Shown: positions 1 to 8,782 of the stretch, piece by piece | Layout: each line of letters begins with the position of its first letter | Position numbering within the stretch: the first letter of the stretch is position 1 | Source of the DNA: Azospirillum brasilense | Lineage (GTDB): Bacteria; Pseudomonadota; Alphaproteobacteria; Azospirillales; Azospirillaceae | Reading direction: 5' to 3' | DNA: 64,000 nucleotides | NCBI RefSeq assembly: GCF_008365405.1 | Contig: NZ_QOKV01000022.1 | Coordinates: 1-64,000, forward strand | Made by a program: the position numbers and the translations under genes | The notes under the pieces: model-generated | What the model was told of the DNA's origin: nothing | Databases searched by the model: none | What the model saw: only the letters and a program-made list of their open reading frames with translations

Positions 1-461
1 GTGACCGAGCCCTCGCCGGGCACGACCTTGGAGGCGAAGGTGCCCTGCGGCCAGCCCAGCAAGGCGGCGAGCATCTGGCCGGTCTGGTTGCAGTCGTCGT
101 CGATCGCCTGCTTGCCCAGGATGACCAAAGTCGGGCCTTCCTTGTCGACCAGCGCCTTGAGCACCTTGGCGACGGCCAGCGGCTGCGTCTCGGCGTCGGT
201 CTGCACCAGGATGCCGCGATCGGCGCCCATGGCGAGCGCGGTGCGCAGCGTCTCCTGCGCCGCCGTCGGGCCGACGGTGACCACGATGACCTCGGTCGCC
301 TTGCCGGCTTCCTTGAGGCGGACGGCCTCCTCGACAGCGATCTCGTCGAAGGGGTTCATGCTCATCTTCACGTTGGCGGTCTCAACGCCGGAACCGTCCG
401 CCTTGACGCGGATCTTGACGTTGTAATCGACCACCCGCTTGACCGGGACGAGGATCTTCAT
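1..461 (-). CDS. etfB: Electron transfer flavoprotein subunit beta (3' end outside window)
   Basis: The first 153 residues are present, starting MKILVPVKRVVDYNVKIRVK; the family is about 250 residues long, so the C-terminal part lies beyond position 1. The sequence shows the EtfB nucleotide-binding fold: MNPFDEIAVEEAVRLKE near residue 36, then VVTVGP and ADRGILVQTD segments. EtfB binds AMP and, with EtfA and its FAD, carries electrons from flavin dehydrogenases to ETF-ubiquinone oxidoreductase. It is the last visible gene of a minus-strand operon, 31 bases after the FAD-linked dehydrogenase. Both that enzyme and the acyl-CoA dehydrogenase at 11504 belong to families that can use ETF as acceptor. 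etfA is probably next, outside the window (inference). Confidence 0.93.
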   Translation of the reverse strand, partial: MKILVPVKRVVDYNVKIRVKADGSGVETANVKMSMNPFDEIAVEEAVRLKEAGKATEVIVVTVGPTAAQETLRTALAMGADRGILVQTDAETQPLAVAKVLKALVDKEGPTLVILGKQAIDDDCNQTGQMLAALLGWPQGTFASKVVPGEGSV

Positions 462-492
462 CGGAAACGGTCCTTATATGGCCGGGCGGCCC

Positions 493-1962
<1,470 letters not shown>

Positions 1963-1991
1963 GGAGACTCTCCCTGGGCTTCGGTTCGGCG

Positions 1992-3446
1992 TCACAGCGC
2001 GCGGTAGGCCGTCTTGATGATGGTGTAGAACTCGATGGCGGAGCGTCCCTGCTCGCGCGGGCCGTAGCTCGACATCTTCCGGCCGCCGAAGGGGACGTGG
2101 TAGTCGACGCCGGCCGTCGGCAGGTTCAGCATGGTCATGCCGGCCTGGATGTTGGCCTGGAAGTGGCGGGCGTGCTTCATCGAGTTGGTGATGATGCCCG
2201 ACGACAGGCCGTAGTCGGTGTCGTTGGCCACCGCCAGGGCCTCCTCGTAATCCTTGACGCGGATGACGCTGGCGACCGGGCCGAACACCTCCTCCCGGTT
2301 GATGGTCATGGCGTTGCTGGTCTCGGTGAACAGGGTCGGGGCGAGGAACCAGCCGCGCGTCGGCCGGTCCAGCCGCCCGCCGCCGGAGGCCAATTGCGCG
2401 CCTTCCTTCAGGCCGGTGTCGATGTACTGCAGGTTCTTGGTGAGCTGGAACTCGTCGATGACCGGGCCGATCTGCGTCTCCGGCTGCAGGGCGTGGCCGA
2501 CGCGCAGCGCCGCCATTCGCTCGGTCATGGCGGCGACGAAGGCGTCGTGGATGGAGTCCTCGACGATGAAGCGGCCGGTGGCAGTGCAGCGCTGGCCGGC
2601 GTGGAAATAGGCGCTGTTGACGCCGATCTCGGCGGCGCGCTCCGGGTCGGCGTCGCCCAGCACGACCAGCGGGTTCTGGCCGCCCAGCTCCAGCTGGACG
2701 CGGATCATCCGCTCCGCGCAGCGCACGGCGATGCGCCGCCCGGTGTTGACCGACCCGGTGAAGGACACGGCGTCCACCGCGTCGACCACGGCGGCACCGA
2801 CGTTCGGGCCGGCGCCGATCACCAGATTGAACAGCGCCGCGGGCATGCCGTGGGCTTCCAGCGCCTCCGCAATGAGGCGGGTGACGGCGATCGAGATGCC
2901 GGGGGTCTTCTCGGACGGCTTCCAGATCACCGCGTTGCCGAAGGCCAGCGCCGGGGCGATCTTCCACATCGGCGTGGCGACCGGGAAGTTCCACGGCGTG
3001 ACGAGGCCGATGACGCCGACCGGCTCGCGCGTCACGTCGACCTCGACGCCGGGCCGGACCGAGCCCAGCGTCTCGCCCGGCGCGCGCAGCGCCTCGGCGG
3101 CGAAGAAGCGGGCGAGGTGGGCGGCGCGGGTGATCTCGCCCAGCGCGTCGGGGATGGTCTTGCCGCCCTCGGTCGCGGCGATGAGCGCCAGCTCGTCCTT
3201 GCGGTCGAACAGCGCGCGGGAGATGGCGTCGAGCACCAGCGAGCGCTGCTCCACCGTGGCGGCGCGCCATTGCGGCTGGGCGGCGCGCGCTGCGGCCACG
3301 GCTTCCGTCACGTCGCCGGCGCCGGCCAGCGAGTAGGAGCCGGCCAGTTCGTCGAGGTTCGACGGGTTGAAGATGTCGAGCCGGTCACGGCCCGGACGCC
3401 AGGAGCCGGCGATGAAGTTGGTGATGCGATCGGAAGCGGGGGACAT
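1992..3446 (-). CDS. NAD(P)-dependent aldehyde dehydrogenase
   Basis: 484 residues, the usual length of the ALDH superfamily. Visible landmarks are PWNFP with the oxyanion Asn at residue 153, the cofactor motif FTGSVNTG at 229-236, ELGGQNP with general base Glu254, and AGQRCTATGR with catalytic Cys287. The surroundings (organic-acid TRAP transporter, 2-hydroxyacid dehydrogenase) and the overall pattern are compatible with 2-oxoglutarate-semialdehyde or succinate-semialdehyde dehydrogenases, several of which are known in Azospirillum; this assignment is inference. It is transcribed with its neighbours; about 150 bases with a long GC-rich inverted repeat separate it from the upstream reductase gene. 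Confidence 0.85.
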   Translation of the reverse strand: MSPASDRITNFIAGSWRPGRDRLDIFNPSNLDELAGSYSLAGAGDVTEAVAAARAAQPQWRAATVEQRSLVLDAISRALFDRKDELALIAATEGGKTIPDALGEITRAAHLARFFAAEALRAPGETLGSVRPGVEVDVTREPVGVIGLVTPWNFPVATPMWKIAPALAFGNAVIWKPSEKTPGISIAVTRLIAEALEAHGMPAALFNLVIGAGPNVGAAVVDAVDAVSFTGSVNTGRRIAVRCAERMIRVQLELGGQNPLVVLGDADPERAAEIGVNSAYFHAGQRCTATGRFIVEDSIHDAFVAAMTERMAALRVGHALQPETQIGPVIDEFQLTKNLQYIDTGLKEGAQLASGGGRLDRPTRGWFLAPTLFTETSNAMTINREEVFGPVASVIRVKDYEEALAVANDTDYGLSSGIITNSMKHARHFQANIQAGMTMLNLPTAGVDYHVPFGGRKMSSYGPREQGRSAIEFYTIIKTAYRAL

Positions 3447-3486
3447 GTCGTTTTTCTCCGGGGACGTTCTTTGGTGGCGCCGGTCC

Positions 3487-3590
3487 TGCCCCCACCCCGA
3501 CCCTCCCCCGCTGGGCGGGAGAGGGTGCCTTAGGCGAAGCGGCGGCAGTCCCCTTCCCTGCGTGAGCGGGGGAGGGTCGGGGTGGGGGCA
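3487..3590. repeat. Long GC-rich intergenic inverted repeat
   Basis: Two arms of 26 bases at 3487-3512 and 3565-3590 are perfect reverse complements, built around CCCCACCCCGACCCTCCCCC and its complement, with a 52-base loop. It lies in the gap between the reductase and aldehyde dehydrogenase genes of one minus-strand operon. Related sequence occurs at 15161-15211, 29592-29732, 34404-34545, 46911-46933 and 53371-53442. There is no T-run, so an intrinsic terminator is unlikely; a REP-like element or mRNA-stabilising hairpin is more plausible (inference). Confidence 0.85.
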
Positions 3591-3597
3591 CGTGCGC

Positions 3598-4581
3598 TCA
3601 GTCGGCGCGCGCCACCCGCTCCTTCAGGGCGGTCAGCGCCCACAGCGTTTCGATGGTCGGCACCGGCACGCCGCGGCGGCGGGCCAGTTCCAGGACGGTG
3701 GTCACGATGGGGTCGATCTCCATGCTGCGGCCCGCCTCGAAATCCTGGAGCATCGACGGCTTATGGCCGGGCACGCCGCTGCCCCGGCTCAGCCGCTCGT
3801 CGATGTCGTCGGGCAGGGCGACGCCCCAGGCATGTGCGACGTTCAGGCATTCGCGCATCAGCCGGCCCTGGACGGCGGCCATGCCGGGGGCCTGCTCCAT
3901 GGCGCCCATGGTGGCGCCAGTCAGCACGCTGGTCGGGCCGACCGCCATGTTGAGCATCAGCTTGCTCCACAGCGGCACGCGGATGTCGGCGGGCAGGCGG
4001 GCGGTGGCGCCCGCCGCATTGAAGGAATCCGCCAGGGCCGCCAGTTTCTCCGCATGGTCGCCGGGCCGGGGGGCGCCGAAGGCCAGCACGGGCAGGGCGG
4101 TGTGGGCGACGACGCCCGGTTCGACGATGCGGGCGGGCAGCACCTCCATCACGCAGGCGGCGACCCGCTCCGGCCCGATGGCCGACCAGATGGCGCCGCC
4201 GGGATCGACCACCTCCAGCGGTTCCGGCGTCACGCCGTCGCCGGCGCCGTACAGGTACCACCAGGGAATGCCGTTCTGCGCCGCCACCACCAGCGTGTCC
4301 GGCCCGCACAGGGCGGGGAAGGACGCGGCCAGGGCCGGCAGCCCGTGCCCCTTCACCGTGACGATCACCACGTCCTGCGGGCCGAGGTCGGCGGCGGAAT
4401 CGCTGGCCCGCGGCCGGCTGGTCAGCGTCCCCTTCGGCGTCTGCACGGTCAGCCCGCCGTCGCGGATCGCCGCGAGATGGGCGCCGCGGGCCAGCAGCGA
4501 CAGCTCGTGCCGGCCCGTGGCGGCGAGATACCCCGCCAGCGCGCCGCCAACGGCCCCGGCTCCTACGACGGCGATGCGCAT
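3598..4581 (-). CDS. Ketopantoate reductase family (ApbA/PanE) protein
   Basis: 327 residues. The N-terminal Rossmann motif is VGAGAVGG at residues 6-13, followed by the conserved QNG at 102-104. A C-terminal helical domain carries LWSKLMLNMAVGPTSVLTG with the family's catalytic Lys at about 207. These are 2-dehydropantoate 2-reductase family features: NADPH-dependent reduction of a 2-oxo acid. Its place in a catabolic TRAP-transporter operon, away from other pantothenate genes, suggests a 2-oxo/2-hydroxy acid other than ketopantoate (inference), perhaps interconverting the transported acid. It starts 31 bases after the dctM stop codon. Confidence 0.8.
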   Translation of the reverse strand: MRIAVVGAGAVGGALAGYLAATGRHELSLLARGAHLAAIRDGGLTVQTPKGTLTSRPRASDSAADLGPQDVVIVTVKGHGLPALAASFPALCGPDTLVVAAQNGIPWWYLYGAGDGVTPEPLEVVDPGGAIWSAIGPERVAACVMEVLPARIVEPGVVAHTALPVLAFGAPRPGDHAEKLAALADSFNAAGATARLPADIRVPLWSKLMLNMAVGPTSVLTGATMGAMEQAPGMAAVQGRLMRECLNVAHAWGVALPDDIDERLSRGSGVPGHKPSMLQDFEAGRSMEIDPIVTTVLELARRRGVPVPTIETLWALTALKERVARAD

Positions 4582-4612
4582 GTCGCTCTCCCTCTCTCGG
4601 TCTTGGTCTCGA

Positions 4613-6565
4613 TCACTTGAATTCCAGCGGCGGCAGGTCGTCGTTCAGGTCGCCGCCGAGGCCCTTGAACTGCTCTTCGATCTGCTTGTCGTCGAGCTTG
4701 GTGGCGGTCGACTTGTAGTGCATGACCATCTGCGGGAAGGCGATCACCAGGGCCACCATGACGAGCTGGATGACCACGAAGGGCACCGCACCCCAGTAGA
4801 TCTGGCTGGTCAGGACGGGGGCCGTCTCCTTCTTGGTGATGCGGTCGATGTAGGGCAGCTTGGGCGCCACCGAGCGCAGGAAGAACAGCGAGAAGCCGAA
4901 GGGCGGGTGCATGAAGCTGGTCTGCATGTTCACCGCCAGGATGATGCCGAACCACACCAGATCGATGCCCAGACGATCCGCCGCCGGGGCCAGCAGCGGG
5001 ATGACGATGAAGGCCAGCTCGAAGAAGTCGAGGAAGAAGGCCAGCAGGAAGACCATCACGCTGACCGCGATCAGGAAGCCCATCTGGCCGCCGGGCAGGG
5101 AGACCATCAGCTCCTCGACCCAGATGTGGCCGTTGACGCCGTAGAAGGTCAGCGAGAACACCCGCGCGCCGATCAGGATGAACAGCACGAAGGAGGCCAG
5201 CTTGGCCGTCGCGTAGGTCGCCTGCCGCACCATGTCGAAGTTCAGCCGCTTCTTCATGGCCGCCAGCGCCAGCGCACCGACCGCACCCATGGCGCCGCCC
5301 TCGGTCGGGGTGGCGAGGCCGACGAAGATGGTGCCCAGCACTAGGAAGATCAGCGCCAGCGGCGGCACCATGACGAAGGTCGCCTGCTCCGCCATGCGGG
5401 AGATCAGGCGCTTGCCGGTCGCCCGCTCCACGACCGCCACGGCCAGGGCGTAGAGCGCGCCCGCCGCGATGGAATCGCCGATCAGGGCCAGGGTGGTCCA
5501 CCCGTTCACCGTCAGCCACGCTGCCCCCGCCGTCAGCGCCGCCGTGGCAATGAATTGCAGGACGAGGCGCTGAGCGCCGAAGCCGCGGTTGAAGGCCGCC
5601 GCCAGGAAGGCGACCAGCACCGCCACCGAGAGCAGCAGCACGACGTAGTCGGCGCCGGACTTCACATCGGTGCGGCCCATCACCCAGGTGGCGACCGCGC
5701 CCGCGAAGAGGGCCAGCAGGCCGAGCTGCCAGACTCCGCGCGCGCCGTTCGGCTCGCGGTGGGCGATGGCCTCCGGCGGCAGGCCGGGGGCGGCCTTGGG
5801 CCAGATCATCGAGACGATGAAGACGTAGCCGGCGTAGAGGCTGGACAGCAGCAGGCCCGGCACGAAGGCGGCCTCGTACATGTCGCCGACCGAGCGGCCG
5901 AGCTGGTCGGCCATGACGATCAGCACCAGCGACGGCGGGATGATCTGGGCCAGCGTGCCCGACGCCGCGATCACGCCCGACGCCAGCCGCCGGTCGTAGC
6001 CGTAGCGCAGCATGATCGGCAGCGAGATCAGGCCCATCGAGATGACCGACGCGGCCACCACGCCCGTCGTCGCGGCAAGCAGCGCGCCGACGAAGATCAC
6101 CGCGTAGGCGAGGCCGCCGCGGATCGAGCCGAACAGCTGCCCGATGGTGTCGAGCAGGTCCTCGGCCATGCCGGAGCGCTCCAGCACCAGACCCATGAAG
6201 GTGAAGAAGGGCACGGCCAGCAGCACGTCGTTGTTCATCGTGCCGTAGACGCGCTCCGGCAGCGCCTGGAACAGGTCGGGGCGGAACAGACCGATCTCGA
6301 TGCCGATCAGGCCGAACAGCAGCCCGTTGGCGGCCAGCGCGAAGGCCACCGGATAACCCAGCAGCAGCATGCCGACCAGCGTGGCGAACATGATCGGCGC
6401 CATGTTGTGGCCGAACCAGCCGCGCCAGCCGTCCTGTTCGGCGAGCGCCGCGGCGCCGGGCACCGGCAGCACGTAGAGCGCCACGGCGACCACCGCCAGC
6501 AGCACCAGGGAGATGACGGACAGCCGGACGGCGCGCGGCGAAAGGGAGGGGGAGGTCGTGCTCAT
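4613..6565 (-). CDS. dctM: TRAP transporter large permease, extended DctM type
   Basis: 650 residues, against about 430 for ordinary DctM. The N-terminal part has typical DctM segments (LLLGYPVAFAL, PFFTFMGLVLERSGMAEDLL, AASGTLAQIIPPSLVLIVMAD). A central insertion at about 260-380 carries several more hydrophobic segments, then DctM resumes with LGTIFVGLATPTEGGAMGAVGALAL and MQTSFMHPPFGFSLFFLRSV. The soluble tail ends LPPLEFK. It forms the membrane transport unit with DctQ and DctP, driven by the ion gradient. The long form is known for some TRAP systems and is not a frameshift here, because the whole frame reads cleanly. It lies 7 bases downstream of dctQ. Confidence 0.92.
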   Translation of the reverse strand: MSTTSPSLSPRAVRLSVISLVLLAVVAVALYVLPVPGAAALAEQDGWRGWFGHNMAPIMFATLVGMLLLGYPVAFALAANGLLFGLIGIEIGLFRPDLFQALPERVYGTMNNDVLLAVPFFTFMGLVLERSGMAEDLLDTIGQLFGSIRGGLAYAVIFVGALLAATTGVVAASVISMGLISLPIMLRYGYDRRLASGVIAASGTLAQIIPPSLVLIVMADQLGRSVGDMYEAAFVPGLLLSSLYAGYVFIVSMIWPKAAPGLPPEAIAHREPNGARGVWQLGLLALFAGAVATWVMGRTDVKSGADYVVLLLSVAVLVAFLAAAFNRGFGAQRLVLQFIATAALTAGAAWLTVNGWTTLALIGDSIAAGALYALAVAVVERATGKRLISRMAEQATFVMVPPLALIFLVLGTIFVGLATPTEGGAMGAVGALALAAMKKRLNFDMVRQATYATAKLASFVLFILIGARVFSLTFYGVNGHIWVEELMVSLPGGQMGFLIAVSVMVFLLAFFLDFFELAFIVIPLLAPAADRLGIDLVWFGIILAVNMQTSFMHPPFGFSLFFLRSVAPKLPYIDRITKKETAPVLTSQIYWGAVPFVVIQLVMVALVIAFPQMVMHYKSTATKLDDKQIEEQFKGLGGDLNDDLPPLEFK

Positions 6566-6572
6566 CGCGCGG

Positions 6573-7220
6573 TCACCGGCTGGAAAGGGTGTCGGGGTGG
6601 GAGGTGCGCTCGCGCTCGGCGGCCAGCAACCGTTCCGCCTCGGCCTCGGCCGCCGCCTGATGGCCGCCGGCCCGCTGGTTGGGGTCCTCCAGGTGGCCGG
6701 ACATGATCGCGGCGCGCTTGGCCAGCTCGGACAGGCCCTGGATGAACAGCACGGTGAAGCCCAGAGGAATCAGCATCTTCGCCGGCCATTGCGGCAGGCC
6801 GCCGGCGTTCATCGACTGCTCCTCGATCGCGTAGGAGGCGATGGCGAAGGGCCAGGAGGTGACCATCATCACGAAGCTGAAGGGCAGCAGGAAGGCCAGA
6901 TGGCCGAACAGGTCGATGGTGTCGCGGGCGCGCTTGCCGAGCTGCGCGTTCACGATGTCGATGCGGATGTGCTCGTCCTCCTTCAGCGTCCAGGGGGAGC
7001 AGAGCAGGAACACCGCGGCGAACAGCACCCATTGCAGTTCTAGCCACGAATTCGAGCTGACGTCGAACGTCTTGCGGACGACCGCGTTGACGGCCGACAC
7101 CAGGATCGCCAGCACGATCAGCCAGGATATCGCCTTGCCCAGCCGCGCGGTGACCGCGTCGACCAGCCGGCAGGCCCCGACCAGGGCCGTCATGAAGGGG
7201 GAAGCGTTGGGGGTCGGCAT
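6573..7220 (-). CDS. dctQ: TRAP transporter small permease
   Basis: 215 residues with four hydrophobic segments, including AISWLIVLAILVSAVNAVVR (about 29-48) and WVLFAAVFLLCSPW. The DctQ signature region is SNSWLELQW...LKEDEHIRIDIV at about 56-90, and the C-terminus is charged and Ala/Glu-rich. It should anchor the large permease in the inner membrane. It lies between dctP and dctM on the same strand, with 103 bases to dctP and 7 bases to dctM. Confidence 0.88.
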   Translation of the reverse strand: MPTPNASPFMTALVGACRLVDAVTARLGKAISWLIVLAILVSAVNAVVRKTFDVSSNSWLELQWVLFAAVFLLCSPWTLKEDEHIRIDIVNAQLGKRARDTIDLFGHLAFLLPFSFVMMVTSWPFAIASYAIEEQSMNAGGLPQWPAKMLIPLGFTVLFIQGLSELAKRAAIMSGHLEDPNQRAGGHQAAAEAEAERLLAAERERTSHPDTLSSR

Positions 7221-7323
7221 GGTGGGCAGGCCCTCCGGGAAAAGCCGGTCGCGCGGAACGCGACGATGCCATGACCGGGGAGCGGCGGCCCCGCTCCCCG
7301 GTCATGGTTGAGGACGTGCCGGA

Positions 7324-8409
7324 TCAGCGCCGGGCGAGGCGGAGGACGGCGCTGTCGTAGGCGTATTCCGACGCCTGGTTCCACAGGTTCGAGTCCGTCT
7401 GGAAGCGGCGGTAGCTCTCGTAGAACTTCTTGAAGGTCGGGTTCTTGTCCGACAGCTCGTCGTAAAGCTCCATGGCCGCCTTGTGGCTGGCCTGCAGCAC
7501 GTCCTGCGGGAAGGCGCGCAGCTTGGCGCCCTTCTCCACCACGCGCTTCAGCGCCGCCGGGTTCAGTACGTCGTAGCGCGCCACGCTGTCGACGTTGGCG
7601 AGCGCCGCCGCCGAGGTCAGCGCCGCCTGGTAGTGCTTTGGCAGGCTGTTCCAGCGGTTCGTGTTGATGAAGAAATGCTGGAGCGAGGTGCCGTCCCACC
7701 AGCCCGGGTAGTAGTAGTTCGGCGCGATCTTGTAGAGGCCGAGCTTCTCGTCGTCGTAGGGGCCGTTGAACTCGGCGGCGTCGATGGTGCCGCGCTCCAG
7801 CGCCGGGTAGATGTCGCCGCCGCTGACCTGCTGCGGCACGACGCCCAGCTTGGACAGGATCTGGCCGCCCAGGCCGGAGATGCGGAACTTCAGCCCCTTC
7901 AGGTCCTCCGCGCTCTTGATCTCCTTGCGGAACCAGCCGCCCATCTGGGAGCCGGTGTTGCCGCCGGCGAGCGCCTTCAGGTTGTGGCCGGCGTAGAACT
8001 CCTCCAGCAGTTTGCCGCCTTCGCCATGGTAGAACCAGGCGTTCTGCTGGCGGGTGTTCAGGCCGAAGGGCAGGCAGCAGCCGAAGGCGAAGCTCGGGTC
8101 CTTGCCGACATAGTAGTAGGAGGCGGTGTGGGCCATCTCCACCGTGTCGTTGCTGGCGGCGTCGAGCGCCTGCAGCGCCGGGACCAGCTCGCCGGCGGCG
8201 AAGACCTGGATCTGGAACTTGCCGTCCGTGGCCTCGGCGATGTTCTTCGCCAGCACTTCGGCGCTGCCGTAGAGCACCTCAATGTTCTTCGGGAAGCTGG
8301 ACACGCAGCGCCAGCGGATCGTCGGCTCCGACTGGGCGATGGCCGGGGCGGCGAGGGTGGAGGCGCCGGCAACGACGGCGGCACCCTTGAAGAATTGACG
8401 GCGCTTCAT
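7324..8409 (-). CDS. dctP: TRAP transporter periplasmic solute-binding protein, TakP-like (2-oxo acid)
   Basis: 361 residues beginning MKRRQFFKGAAVVAGAS, a twin-arginine signal, with probable cleavage after LAAPAIAQ. Segments WRCVSSFPKNIEVLYGSAEV, FQIQVFAAGELVPALQALDA, GGNTGSQMGGWFRKEI, VVPQQVSGGDIYPALE and YYYPGWWDG closely follow what I recall of the TakP family of 2-oxo-acid-binding DctP proteins; this is from memory, not a search. The start at 8409 is supported by GGAGGAAG eight bases upstream. It delivers substrate to DctQM. The likely ligand is a 2-oxo or 2-hydroxy carboxylate, in line with the oxidoreductases downstream. Confidence 0.88.
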   Translation of the reverse strand: MKRRQFFKGAAVVAGASTLAAPAIAQSEPTIRWRCVSSFPKNIEVLYGSAEVLAKNIAEATDGKFQIQVFAAGELVPALQALDAASNDTVEMAHTASYYYVGKDPSFAFGCCLPFGLNTRQQNAWFYHGEGGKLLEEFYAGHNLKALAGGNTGSQMGGWFRKEIKSAEDLKGLKFRISGLGGQILSKLGVVPQQVSGGDIYPALERGTIDAAEFNGPYDDEKLGLYKIAPNYYYPGWWDGTSLQHFFINTNRWNSLPKHYQAALTSAAALANVDSVARYDVLNPAALKRVVEKGAKLRAFPQDVLQASHKAAMELYDELSDKNPTFKKFYESYRRFQTDSNLWNQASEYAYDSAVLRLARR

Positions 8410-8782
8410 GTGGATCTTCCTCCCGAGATTTTTGTCGCCCGGACGAGGCGATGCCGGTCCGACGCGCTTGGTCCCCGGTGGGTGGCCGGGGAGGGTGTGG
8501 TGACCCTGACAGTGGATCAGGCGGCCGCACAGCGGAATGCGTTTCGCCGGCATATCAGCCATAAGCGCGGCAAGCCATCAGCGGAGCGAACGGTTTCATC
8601 CGAAACCCGCGGCGAGCCACCGTGAACGGTGCGGGCGCGGACGGTTTGCTATGCCCGCAATGAATATCTGCTACAGGCACGCCACGCGCTCCGCACCGCG
8701 CGATGGGTCGATAAGCTGAGGGCAACTGGTCTTCGACCGCCATCAAACCGACGGATGTTCAATCGCATGAACGGTGTGCGCC
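8410..8782. other. Divergent intergenic region between the TRAP operon and the E1-like gene
   Basis: About 370 bases without a gene I can support; a 60-codon open frame inside has no ribosome site or recognisable product. The region must carry the promoters of both divergent units. It is locally richer in A/T around 8570-8750, but I could not pick a convincing promoter or operator. Confidence 0.5.

Noticed and set aside
4613..6565. Frameshift or fusion in dctM because of its 650-residue length
   Set aside because: The frame is uninterrupted, the additional central part is hydrophobic and in register, and long DctM proteins are known.
8537..8746. Small open frames on both strands in the dctP/E1 gap
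   Set aside because: No ribosome site, no recognisable domain and mutual overlap; likely chance frames.
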